64,000 bases of DNA. It comes from Aulosira sp. FACHB-615. GTDB taxonomy: Bacteria; Cyanobacteriota; Cyanobacteriia; Cyanobacteriales; Nostocaceae. Position 1 is the stretch's first letter. Each line of letters opens with the position of its first letter. A program made the position numbers and the translations under genes. The DNA lies in the NCBI RefSeq assembly GCF_014698045.1, contig NZ_JACJSE010000006.1, positions 1 through 64,000 of the forward strand, given 5' to 3'. Of the stretch, positions 46,301 to 53,733 are shown piece by piece. The notes under the pieces were generated by a model that was given only the letters and a program-made list of their open reading frames with translations, was not told where the DNA came from and searched no databases.

Positions 46301-46821
46301 CTCCACTTTCTCAAGTATCGAAATCTAAATTGTCTCCGACCAAAGATAAAAAAAATTCACCAAAAGTTACTCAGACTCTTTCTCAATCTCATAATCCTAC
46401 TTACAATATTCAAAAACAATCAGCACAAGATATACCAAATTCATGGTCAAATATTGCTGAATTATTTGATGAAATTCAAGTTAATAGTATTAGTCCAAAA
46501 ACTATTATACAAACGCTCAGAGAAAATAACCAATCTTACAATAAGCCAAAAGCTGTAAAACAAATTAGAAGTGTAGGTAATGATTTTCCTAACAATGAAA
46601 ATTCTCTGCAATTTATCCAAGCCAGTTATGAAACATTCAACTCAGCCGATTCTGTTCAACAAGATAATAGTAATTCATTAACTAACGAAGATTCTACTTC
46701 AGAAGATGAATCGAAAAACTTAGATACTCTTGCACGCGAAATATACAAGATGCTAAAACAGCGTTTGGATATAGAAAGGGAACGCCGAGGAAATAATTAT
46801 TCCGGGCGTTTACCTTGGTAA
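40381..46821 (+). CDS. Giant repeat protein of a tail-tube cluster (2146 residues)
   Basis: It starts 7 bp after the tube gene. The unique N-terminus (about 240 residues) is Ser/Asn/Pro-rich. Residues 241 to about 1917 are 39 exact-period 43-residue repeats of the type KAIAPSNTGTESxIIQ, then KLDSDNSVSPQPEIVE, then xDDSQTELN. The C-terminal 230 residues are non-repetitive and end in a charged helix (LAREIYKMLKQRLDIERERR) and GRLPW. I recall similar C-termini in cyanobacterial injection-system clusters. The repeats are acidic, lack Cys and Trp, and are probably extended or disordered. There is no signal peptide. Possible roles are a length ruler, a linker or a cargo carrier; all are inference. 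Confidence 0.8.
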   Translation: MTENLTTGFSSEPSEPDLNLGIKQPLLPHQPLGSKFISPKFLSPLGAKSLSNFDSSIFFNPVITDFNIIENSFQDSPFFSESKSQHFNTPSHSEGNKVKKNSSNSPNIQQKSAGSNSSLSRDILLSQDSDIRLSPSEAIANIDVTTPNTNYINQTIENNDIGEINKLSNIPQQPHIISSISDNKDSKLIQPQINTNNSVTNQKNEALPNPSQPRQHTSLTIQPQADSGKAEYSQTELNEKAIAPSNTGTESEIIQLKLDSDNSVSTQPEIVEFDDSQTGLSETAIAPSNTGTESEIIQAKLDSDDSVSPQPEIVELDDSQTTLNKKAIAPSNTGTESEIIQPKLDSDNSTSSQPEIAEIDNSRTELSQKAIAPSNTGTESEIIQAKLDSHDSASLQLEIVESDYSQTELNKKAIAPSNAATESPVIQPKLDSNNSAYHQAEIVENDNSRTTLNEKAIAPFNTATESPVIQPKLDSNNSAYHQAEIVENDNSRTTLNEKAIAPFNTATESNIIQPKLDSNNSVYPQSEIVENEYSQTEFNEKAIAPSNLGTESPIIQAKLDSDNLVSLPSEIVENDYSQTELNEKAIAPSNLGTESNIIQPKLDSNNSVYPQSEIVENEYSQTEFNEKAIAPSNLGTESPIIQAKLDSDNLVSLPSEIVENDYSQTELNEKAIAPSNLGTESNIIQPKLDSNNSVYPQSEIVENEYSQTEFNEKAIAPYNTGKESPIIQPKIDSDNSVSPQPEILETYHSRTELNEKAIAPSNTGKESPIIQPKIDSDHSASPQPEIVEIYDSLTELNEKAIAPSNTGTESEIIQAKLDSDDSVSRQPEIVELDDSQTTLNKKAIAPSNTGTESPIIQPKLDSDNSVSTQPEMVEVEQSQTEFNEKAIALSNTATESPIIQPKLDSDNSVSTQPEMVEVEQSQTEFNEKAIALSNTATESHIIQPKLDSDDSVYHQPEIVETNDSQTEFNEKEIAPSNTVRESPVIQAKLDSNSSASTQPEIVETYDSRTTLNKKAIALSNTATESHIIQPKLDSDDSVYHQPEIVETNDSQTEFNEKEIAPSNTVRESPVIQAKLDSNSSASTQPEIVETYDSRTTLNKKAIALSNTATESHIIQPKLDSDDSVYHQPEIVETNDSQTELNEQAIAPSNTGTESEIIQAKLDSHDSVSPQLEIVEIDESQTELKQQAIAPSNTGTEPDIIQPKLDSDNSVSPQPEIVEFDDSQTTLKQTAIAPSNTGTESEIIQPKLDSDDSVSPQPEIVELDDSQTTLNKKAIAPSNTATESPIIQAKLDSHDSVSPQSEIVEIDDSRIELNPTAIAPNNLGTALPVIKPKLDSNNSAYHQAEILEIDHSRTELNEKAIAPSNLGTKSPVIQAKLDSDNSASPQPEITEIDHSRTALSAKAIAPSNTGTESPIIQAKLDSHDSASLQPEIVEPDYSQTESNKKAIAPSNTGTESDIIQAKIDSDNSVSTQPEIVEFDNSLTELKQTAIAPSNTDTESPIIQAKLDSHDSASLQPEIVEPDYSQTESNKKAIAPSNTGTESNIIQPKLDSNNSVYPQSEIVENEYSQTEFNEKAITSSNTVTESDIIQAKIDNNSSASPQPEIPEIDNSRTELKEQAITPSHTATESPVIQAKLDSDNLVSLPSEIVENDYSRTEVNEQEIAPSNTGTKSPIIQAKIDSNNSVSPQPEIVENDDSQTTLNKKAIAPFNAATESQIIQTKLDSHDSASLQPEIVEPDYSQTELNEKAIAPSNLGRESNIIQAKIDSNNSASPQPEISEIDSSQTELKQTAIAPSHTATESPIIQLKLDSDNSTYSQPEMAEIDNSRTELKEQAIAPHNLVRESDIIQPKVDSDDSVYPQSDIVENDYSQTEFNEKAITPSNTDTESPIIQPKTDSDNSVSLQSVVEEIEHSLTASNQKQIAPANTSTDSEIIQPKIDSNLKNDNLKITSASAENILSKTEIPQLPKALKNISIFSPLSQVSKSKLSPTKDKKNSPKVTQTLSQSHNPTYNIQKQSAQDIPNSWSNIAELFDEIQVNSISPKTIIQTLRENNQSYNKPKAVKQIRSVGNDFPNNENSLQFIQASYETFNSADSVQQDNSNSLTNEDSTSEDESKNLDTLAREIYKMLKQRLDIERERRGNNYSGRLPW
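41101..46131 (+). repeat. 39 tandem 129-bp repeats carrying HIP1 sites
   Basis: The Ala-Ile-Ala codons recur at 41101 + 129k without one insertion or deletion through k = 39 (46132, degenerate). 31 of the 40 positions are a perfect GCGATCGC followed by A, and the others have point changes (for example GCAATCGCA at 43036 and 43165, GAGATCGCA at 43294). Higher-order duplication is visible: 41617-41875 duplicates one unit, 42004-42520 repeats a two-unit block, and 43165-43810 repeats a 258-bp block. Confidence 0.95.
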
Positions 46822-46833
46822 ATTTATCTCATA

Positions 46834-47700
46834 TCAGGAATCAATGTTTAATTCATAATGCTGACAAAGAGTTTTGAGTTTTTCTTTGATGAGCGATCGC
46901 GCATTTTCTGGCGCTATAATCACACAATCTGGTGTATATTGCATTACTTCTCGAATAAACCAAAATGTACTAGAAACACGCCTAACAACTCGCCGTACTT
47001 TTTGGGTATCTGGTAGCCATTCATTGATTTTATCTTCTGGTTTGGGTTGATATGCAAAGGCTAAACCTGCAAAGAGATACATTTCTACGTCTATCTCTGC
47101 TAACCCCAAACGCCATTCACCAGTAACAGGTAAAACCGCAGCATCTTGTATCCTATCTAAACGCAAACTCCAATTGTGCTGTAATTCTGCCACATCAAAG
47201 TTACCCTCTGTCTCTTCACACCAGCAATCAAGATATTGACGCTTTTCGTGTGGGACAACTTTGGCGTAACGGACAGTAAAATTCCAGACGTGATGTCTAG
47301 CATCTTGATAACTAAGTTGAAAAGGTTGCTGGCGTAGGATGTAACGGTCTATTTCTAAACGCCACTGCGGGGGTAAGTTCCCTAAAAAACTTTCGATGTC
47401 GTTGCGTAGAGGTATTGGTAGTTCGCTACGTTCGAGTAATAATTTTGCAATTATCTGCGCTTGCTCATTTTGTCCAACGTCTGCTAATACTCGCATCGCC
47501 CGGTCAAGCGCACGGATACGCGATTCTGACCAGTCGTGATTTTTACCAATGGTTAATTGATGACGAGCGATCGCTTCTATTAATTTGGAAATATTCGGGC
47601 GATCTCCCCACATCATACCAAATTCCAACGCTAAGTTTTCTAACTCAGCTTTATCCCGTTCTCCCAGAGACAGAGTTATCGATTGACCTTTACGACTCAT
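46834..47700 (-). CDS. WYL-domain transcriptional regulator of the CRISPR locus
   Basis: The 288-residue protein has a short N-terminal ribbon-helix-helix-like part (GQSITLSLGERDKAELENLALEFG), a helical linker and a WYL domain (about 120-210: ILRQQPFQLSYQDA, KRQYLDCWCEE, WSLRLDRIQDAAVLPV). The C-terminal extension (TQKVRRVVRRVSSTFWFIREV, APENARSLIKEKL) is WCX-like. WYL proteins bind nucleic-acid ligands and control CRISPR loci in cyanobacteria; in Synechocystis a WYL protein represses a type I-D array. Divergent placement next to cas3' supports the same role here. It is convergent with the giant repeat gene. Confidence 0.9.
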   Translation of the reverse strand: MSRKGQSITLSLGERDKAELENLALEFGMMWGDRPNISKLIEAIARHQLTIGKNHDWSESRIRALDRAMRVLADVGQNEQAQIIAKLLLERSELPIPLRNDIESFLGNLPPQWRLEIDRYILRQQPFQLSYQDARHHVWNFTVRYAKVVPHEKRQYLDCWCEETEGNFDVAELQHNWSLRLDRIQDAAVLPVTGEWRLGLAEIDVEMYLFAGLAFAYQPKPEDKINEWLPDTQKVRRVVRRVSSTFWFIREVMQYTPDCVIIAPENARSLIKEKLKTLCQHYELNIDS

Positions 47701-47706
47701 TTTATA

Positions 47707-47784
47707 CGGACACTTTTATGCGGACATATCTTGTCAACTTCTATTTTGCGTGCCAATATAGTTTTTAACAACCAGTTACGGACA
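47707..47784. promoter_or_regulatory. CGGACA direct repeats upstream of the WYL regulator
   Basis: CGGACA occurs at 47707-47712, 47721-47726 and 47779-47784, the first two 14 bp apart and directly upstream of the WYL start codon. Such spacing suits operator half-sites for autoregulation. No binding evidence exists. Confidence 0.4.
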
Positions 47785-47804
47785 CTATTTAAGTAAACCA
47801 AAAA

Positions 47805-47928
47805 CTCGCACTATTGGTGCGAGAAATTAACTAGAGAAGTTTTTTACTAATAAAACTGCAACTAATGGTTGCAGAAATTAGCCAGTCGTATTTACTACAT
47901 AAATAAAAACTGCCACCATTGGTGGCAG
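47805..47928 (+). promoter_or_regulatory. Three covarying 19-nt hairpins in the cas3' leader region
   Basis: Hairpins lie at 47805-47823, 47856-47874 and 47910-47928, each with a 7-bp stem and a 5-nt loop: CTCGCAC/GTGCGAG with loop TATTG, CTGCAAC/GTTGCAG with loop TAATG, CTGCCAC/GTGGCAG with loop CATTG. Each is flanked by AAAA (or AAAAA) on the left and AAATT on the right. Arm positions 3-5 change in a compensated way, so pairing is conserved while sequence is not. They lie 36-160 bp before the cas3' ATG. Confidence 0.75.
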
Positions 47929-47964
47929 AAATTCTTCTAACTCTGCATACTAGAGCTTCATTAT

Positions 47965-50109
47965 ATGTTTGAAAATTACAGCATAAATCTGAAAGCCGTT
48001 TATTCACAAACTGTATCGACTCCTAAAGGACTGAAATTACCGGATGATTGGTCGCTTTCTTGGCATCAGCGAGAAACGTTAGAGGCATTACGAGATCCGA
48101 AGATAGATGTAGTTTTTAACACAGCCATGACTGGCGATGGTAAAAGTTTGGCAGCATTTCTCCTAGCTATGGTAGACGGCGTATCTACGATGGCTACTTA
48201 CCCGACCAACGAGTTAGCCAGAGATCAGCAAAAGCAAGTACAAAACTATAAGGACAAATTTCAACCAGACAAAGATCCACAGATTTATCGACTAAATGCA
48301 GCTATTTTGGAAGACTTTATTGAAACTAATAAACTGCCAAGTAAGCAGTCTGGATTAACTAATCTTTCTAACCAAGCTGAAATTTTGTTGACTAATCCCG
48401 ATATTTTTTACTATATTCACGATTTTCGCTATCTGAAGCGTTTTAAAAAAGACGGTAAAACAAAGGGAGAAAACGCCAATAAGCTATTCAGTAAAATAGA
48501 TGATAACTACAATTTGTTTATATTTGATGAATTTCATGTATTTTCTTCGGCTCAAGTTGCAAGCATATTCAACGCAATATTGTTAATTAAGCATACAGTT
48601 CCAGGTAAGAAGTTTTTGTTTTTATCTGCAACCCCAGATGATTTATTAATAGAGTTTTTTAACAAATCTAGAATTCGTTATAAAGAAATTAATCCAGCAA
48701 AGGAACAAAAATATTGTTTTTCCGATAGTGGTAATCAATGGCGACCGATTAGTCAGCCAATAACTTTATTTTTTCCAAAAACACTAGAACCTAATCTCTC
48801 ATCTAGTTATGATTGGCTAATAGAAAATTCTGAATCAGTAATTTTAAAGTTTTTTCAAGATTACCCAGGTAGCAAAGGCGCGATTATTCTCAACTCGATA
48901 GCTGCGGTTAAGAAATTAGTTAAGCATTTCAAGGACATTTTCGAGCCATTAGGGTTAAGTGTTAGAGAAAATACGGGTTTAACTGGTGAGACAGAAAAAT
49001 CTGAATCAGTTGAGAAAGCTGATTTGCTTATAGGAACATCAACTATTGATGTAGGTGTAGATTTTAGAATAAATTTTTTGATATTTGAAGGTGCAGATGC
49101 AGGTAATTTCATTCAACGCTTTGGCAGAATAGGTAGACATCAAGATTTTCACCCTCATCCTTATCATACTTATGCCTTAATTCCTAAGTTTATTGTAGAA
49201 AGATTATTTGAAATTGATTCACATCCTTTGCAAGATGGAGAAACTTATGATCGAGTAACCTTTACAGAAGTTATTCGTTGTCCGTCAAATTATCCATCTG
49301 TAAATAAATTTAAGCATTATCCTAAACGCTGGGGTGCTATTCAATCGGCTTGTGTTCATCAAGAATTAAGACGACTGACTCATCAATATCCGGAAGCAGA
49401 GAAAAACTTTAAAGAGGCTATTGAAGCAGCATTTGATGTAAAAATTTGGACAAAATATGACCAAATTAATCAATGTTTACAAGAAAATAAAAAGAATAAA
49501 AAAATTATTGATGAAGCACGAAGTTTTCGGGGAAGCAGCCAGTTAGATTGTGCAATTTACGATGATACAAATTCAGAAGAACCACAAAATGAACGTTTTA
49601 AAACTTATAACTTACCGGGTATTCTCAGCAACTTTAAGTTTGAGTGGATGGATAGAAAAGAATTTATACAACAGGCTGAGAAATATAGAGTTACAACCAC
49701 TCGTTTTCAAGAAGCTTTATGTTGCTTGAAATTGACTGGCTATCGAGAAGTAAGAGAAGACTGGCGGTTTTACTACCCTGAAGATATTAGCGATATTGCT
49801 AAGTCTGGTAAAGTCCAAGTTCTCAAAAACTTAGAAATTCGCCAGCTCCACGGAAGCGGGATTAATAAAATAAGTGATGCTGTGTCAGGTAGGGGTTTAG
49901 TATGCTTTATTTCAGATTGCGATCGCGCTTACCTAAGAGCAACGTTAGGTTTACCTATCCACTTTCAAGCATACTCCTTGGCAGATAAATACAGTAGCGA
50001 TGATAAAAAATTACCACCGTACACTATAGCTTTTGGTAAATCTGCACTCATGCTGGAAACCCTGCTTTGGTTTCGCAAGCCGAAAAAAGATGAAGGCTGG
50101 ATTTGTTAG
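47965..50109 (+). CDS. cas3: Cas3' helicase, type I-D
   Basis: The 714-residue superfamily-2 helicase shows motif I FNTAMTGDGKSLAA (about 51-64), motif Ia YPTNELA, motif II DEFH (188-191), motif III LSATPDD and motif VI QRFGRIGRH. It lacks an HD nuclease domain, as expected for subtype I-D, where HD sits on Cas10d. It unwinds target DNA after recruitment by the I-D effector complex. It is the first gene of the cas operon. Confidence 0.95.
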   Translation: MFENYSINLKAVYSQTVSTPKGLKLPDDWSLSWHQRETLEALRDPKIDVVFNTAMTGDGKSLAAFLLAMVDGVSTMATYPTNELARDQQKQVQNYKDKFQPDKDPQIYRLNAAILEDFIETNKLPSKQSGLTNLSNQAEILLTNPDIFYYIHDFRYLKRFKKDGKTKGENANKLFSKIDDNYNLFIFDEFHVFSSAQVASIFNAILLIKHTVPGKKFLFLSATPDDLLIEFFNKSRIRYKEINPAKEQKYCFSDSGNQWRPISQPITLFFPKTLEPNLSSSYDWLIENSESVILKFFQDYPGSKGAIILNSIAAVKKLVKHFKDIFEPLGLSVRENTGLTGETEKSESVEKADLLIGTSTIDVGVDFRINFLIFEGADAGNFIQRFGRIGRHQDFHPHPYHTYALIPKFIVERLFEIDSHPLQDGETYDRVTFTEVIRCPSNYPSVNKFKHYPKRWGAIQSACVHQELRRLTHQYPEAEKNFKEAIEAAFDVKIWTKYDQINQCLQENKKNKKIIDEARSFRGSSQLDCAIYDDTNSEEPQNERFKTYNLPGILSNFKFEWMDRKEFIQQAEKYRVTTTRFQEALCCLKLTGYREVREDWRFYYPEDISDIAKSGKVQVLKNLEIRQLHGSGINKISDAVSGRGLVCFISDCDRAYLRATLGLPIHFQAYSLADKYSSDDKKLPPYTIAFGKSALMLETLLWFRKPKKDEGWIC

Positions 50110-50142
50110 AAAGTTATAGAGCATCAAATTTTGGGAATACTA

Positions 50143-50379
50143 ATGGCTGAAGATAATTTATTTTCTCGGATTTCCATTGACCCGAACATCTGTTTTGGTA
50201 AACCCTGCATTCGTGGACATCGTATTTGGGTTTCTTTAATTTTAGATTTATTAGCTGGTGGAGAAACTATTGAGACTATTTTAGAGGCATATATAGGTAT
50301 AGAACCAGAAGATGTTTTAGCCTGTATTGCATTTGGCTCTCAGGCAGTGAAAGATTTATACGATAAAGACGGAGAATAA
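50143..50379 (+). CDS. DUF433 protein inside the cas operon
   Basis: The ATG at 50143 is preferred over an in-frame TTG at 50131, since GGGA lies 6 bp before it; this gives 78 residues. It matches DUF433 throughout: FSRISIDPNICFGKPCIRGH, RIWVSLILDLLAGGETIETI, LEAYIGIEPEDVLACIAFGS. DUF433 proteins are short wHTH-like proteins, often antitoxins paired with a PIN-like toxin (DUF5615). No toxin gene lies here. It sits between cas3' and cas10d, 2 bp before the latter. Confidence 0.88.
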   Translation: MAEDNLFSRISIDPNICFGKPCIRGHRIWVSLILDLLAGGETIETILEAYIGIEPEDVLACIAFGSQAVKDLYDKDGE

Positions 50380-50381
50380 AA

Positions 50382-53300
50382 GTGAGTACGAATAACTTTG
50401 AAGAATATCCAGAAATTCCAGACTTAGATAACTATGATGATGAAGAAAATAAAGATGCTCCTGTACAGAAAGAGCTTTTAACTATTAGCCTCTTCAAAAA
50501 GGCAATTAAAGAAGCACCAGAAAATCAGGAAGATTCCATACTTCTGAGTTTTACTGATAATGTACTGCCTCAATTAATTCATAAATTAGTAGGGGTAACA
50601 GCAAAGGGTGGTCAATTTACAGAAGATCGTAAAGCTGAAGGTAAAAATGTTGAACGTAGTAAGCATGACCAATCCTTATTATCTCACCTACTGAACGGGT
50701 TATTTCCTACATACCGAATTATTAGGAAATTAAAGTCAGCAGAATTGCAAACTAATCCTGTCAAGCGTCAATGTGGAGAAAAAGAAATTCGTTTATTTGT
50801 AGCTGCATACATTCTACATGACTTTGAAAAATTTCCTGACTATCCGATTTGGCTACAAGATAATGACACGGATGGTGTGTTTACAAACCGTGATTGGCGT
50901 AAAGAACCTGCAAAAAAATCAGATGCACCTAATTTAAGGCGGGATTATGTCAAACAAAAAATTCAAGATTTTAGTTTAGATAGTTTTTTGGGTGAAGATT
51001 GGGAAAATTATATCGATGATATTGTTTGGTTAAGTAGCAATGCTGGTGATGGAAGTGATGCTGACAGAGGTTTAGAAATTCGTGGTTTACAACCGCGTTT
51101 GGATGGTCGAGTGCGGAATATTCTGCACAGATTACTAAAAATGTCTGATTTATTTGCGTCACTATTAAAGCATCCTCGTGATGTAGAAATTGATGGCAGA
51201 AATGAGAAGTTACCTGAGTTATTAAACGATTTAAGTAATGGTCAATTAAAGTTTAGCTACCATGCTTTATCAGATAATCGTGGCGTTCTGACAAATATTA
51301 TTAATAATGCCTTGATGGATGTACATCCTAAGCATTACTACACACAGTTATTATATTTACCAGATGGTGTAGTATATCTTGCCAGTAGTGATGCGCCTGC
51401 AATTAATACTGATGATATTCCCAATCAGGTTGTAAATAAAATTAAAACCTTATGCAGTCAGCAGCTAATGAAGCGACAAACAGGTTTTAGTCGAGATGGT
51501 AAAGGTTTCAAGTTTGCAGATTATTACTGGCTATTCTTTCAAGCTAATGAATTAATGAAAGTTAGCATTAATGCTGCTAGAAATATACTGCCTGATACTA
51601 AACTAGCCTCATCTGGTAAGCGTAGTGAAAGTTTACAATCTTTTCAGCAACAAGGAGAATTATCACAAAATATAGATGTAGTATTTGGTAATGAAATTCA
51701 AATTGATAGATTAGCAGAATTTGGAGATATTATATGTCGAGGTATTTGGGATAAATGGCAAGAAAAGGCAAATGAATATCAAAAACAATTTCCTAAAGCT
51801 GAACGTAAAACTATTCCTAAATTAAACCTGACTGAAAAACTAGCTGAATACTTGGGTTTATCAGAAGAAATACCAGCTTTAAGACAAATCCAATCTTTAA
51901 AGAAAACAGGTGGTGTTCCTTTAGATTGGTACTATTTAGCTGCTAAATATTACAAAAAAAATCCAGGTAAGGATTTAGCCCAAAATATTGAGTTGATGGA
52001 AGATATGGTTAACTATACTTCCAATCTCATACAACCTATTTTAGAAGAATTTATAATACCTGATGGCTGGAGTGATTTACGCACTTATGTAAGTCGAGTG
52101 ATTTCTTTACCAACAGGTGCAGTTATCGAACCCAAACCAGACCAATTTTTACTAGAAATAAGCAGGTATAACGCTGCAAAAGTTACAGGAAGAGGTAGAG
52201 AAAATGTTTGTGCTATATCTAGCTCTCCCTACACTGTCACCGAGCAAATGGAGTCAGCAACGTTATTTGCACCGCAAGTTTACAGTAATCGTCAGATTTT
52301 ATTTAATGCTCAAGCAGCAAAGCGACAAATTTGCTCAATTTGGTCAATTGAAATCATGTTGAGACAAATTCTTATGAGCAAGACTAACTCGACTGGTGCA
52401 GACTTTGAAGGGCGTAAATATCGCTATCTCTATCTATATCCTGCTTATTTCTTCACTCCTGAAACTAATAAGTTTTTGCAGAAAGCTTATAATGCTATAT
52501 CTCAAACTCGATTTGATGCGGAACTGCGTAAACATTTTGTTTCTAAAGAGCAAGTTGCCAATTTAGAAATCAGCAACTATCAAAGAGTAGATGATTTGTT
52601 GATTAAGCAGGAAATTTCGCCAGAAGATGATAAGACATTTAAAATTAGCTACCCCGATGATGAAACATTAACTTTCTTCTTTATTGGTTTACCGCCAGGA
52701 AGAGAACCTACAGATACAGAATCGTGGGTAATGCCAGCTTGGTTAGCATTCACATTACCGCTTGTTATGGATGTAAAAGTTGTAGCTTCTGAATCGCCCA
52801 TACCACCTTTTATTAGTGGTGCTGATTTTGATGAAACAACTGTAATTGATGGAGAACATCAAGCAATTCGTTCTCTGATTAAACAAGATAATTATCGCTT
52901 AGATAGTATCTTACCTCGGCAACTAAGAACGTTTTCACCTTTAAATGCGCTCACGGCTGCTTATTCTATCCACTTAGAAGCGAACCGCAAAAAAGACGGC
53001 GATCCAGATTGGGGTAAATTAGCAGATTTGGCACGAGATTTAGAAACTAGTCCATTGTATGTATTTCACTACCTAAATAAATGGCTACGAAAGCAAGACA
53101 AAATTGAATCTGTATCTATTGCAAAAATTCGCTTGTATCAATACCTTTACTACTGCTTTGATCCTCAAGGAGATAACATGACTAAGCTTGATGAACTAAC
53201 TAAACTATATCGTTGTTTTTACAGAGCTAAAAGCAAAGGTAAATCACCAAAAACTAATGCAATTCTCAAACCAATTGATGAAGCTGCTGATGTGATTTTG

Positions 53301-53684
53301 AAATTTAATAAAGATTTGGCAGATGATACTGAGTCTTTAACTCAGATTGTTGCAGCTAAGATAGCAAGTCTTATGAAAAAAGTGAGACGAAAAGAAGCAG
53401 AAGGACAGACGGCTTATGACTTAGTTAATGGGGAGTTGCGATATTTGACTCCTGAAGAAGAACGACAAGCAGTTTATAAGTTTGCTGAGTATTTTGTAGA
53501 GGTAATCTTTTATGAATGTTTTAAAGGTGATCGCGCACGTTTAGCAGGTACACAATTGAATCTTATTAAAGATACTTGTGAGTATCTTTATAGAGTAGCA
53601 GATGATGAATACTGGAAAACCCGCAAGCAAAATCATCCTGAAGATATTACTGATTTAGATACTGACGCTGAAGATGCAGCATAG
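50382..53684 (+). CDS. cas10d: Cas10d (Csc3), type I-D large subunit with HD nuclease
   Basis: The 1100-residue protein has a GTG start. The N-terminal acidic segment is followed by a permuted HD nuclease domain: SKHDQSLLSHLLNG (H95, D96), AAYILHDFEKFPDYP (H146, D147) and DGSDADRGLEIRG. The large remainder has the Cas10d-like palm region without a GGDD cyclase motif. Cas10d is the large subunit and nuclease of the I-D effector and interacts with Cas3'. Recognition motifs such as LPTGAVIEPKPDQFLLEIS support Csc3 identity. 49 bp separate it from csc2. Confidence 0.95.
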   Translation: MSTNNFEEYPEIPDLDNYDDEENKDAPVQKELLTISLFKKAIKEAPENQEDSILLSFTDNVLPQLIHKLVGVTAKGGQFTEDRKAEGKNVERSKHDQSLLSHLLNGLFPTYRIIRKLKSAELQTNPVKRQCGEKEIRLFVAAYILHDFEKFPDYPIWLQDNDTDGVFTNRDWRKEPAKKSDAPNLRRDYVKQKIQDFSLDSFLGEDWENYIDDIVWLSSNAGDGSDADRGLEIRGLQPRLDGRVRNILHRLLKMSDLFASLLKHPRDVEIDGRNEKLPELLNDLSNGQLKFSYHALSDNRGVLTNIINNALMDVHPKHYYTQLLYLPDGVVYLASSDAPAINTDDIPNQVVNKIKTLCSQQLMKRQTGFSRDGKGFKFADYYWLFFQANELMKVSINAARNILPDTKLASSGKRSESLQSFQQQGELSQNIDVVFGNEIQIDRLAEFGDIICRGIWDKWQEKANEYQKQFPKAERKTIPKLNLTEKLAEYLGLSEEIPALRQIQSLKKTGGVPLDWYYLAAKYYKKNPGKDLAQNIELMEDMVNYTSNLIQPILEEFIIPDGWSDLRTYVSRVISLPTGAVIEPKPDQFLLEISRYNAAKVTGRGRENVCAISSSPYTVTEQMESATLFAPQVYSNRQILFNAQAAKRQICSIWSIEIMLRQILMSKTNSTGADFEGRKYRYLYLYPAYFFTPETNKFLQKAYNAISQTRFDAELRKHFVSKEQVANLEISNYQRVDDLLIKQEISPEDDKTFKISYPDDETLTFFFIGLPPGREPTDTESWVMPAWLAFTLPLVMDVKVVASESPIPPFISGADFDETTVIDGEHQAIRSLIKQDNYRLDSILPRQLRTFSPLNALTAAYSIHLEANRKKDGDPDWGKLADLARDLETSPLYVFHYLNKWLRKQDKIESVSIAKIRLYQYLYYCFDPQGDNMTKLDELTKLYRCFYRAKSKGKSPKTNAILKPIDEAADVILKFNKDLADDTESLTQIVAAKIASLMKKVRRKEAEGQTAYDLVNGELRYLTPEEERQAVYKFAEYFVEVIFYECFKGDRARLAGTQLNLIKDTCEYLYRVADDEYWKTRKQNHPEDITDLDTDAEDAA

Positions 53685-53733
53685 TCATTAAGCCGAAAAA
53701 TTTTACCAAAGTTAACACTGGAGTAATTAAACC

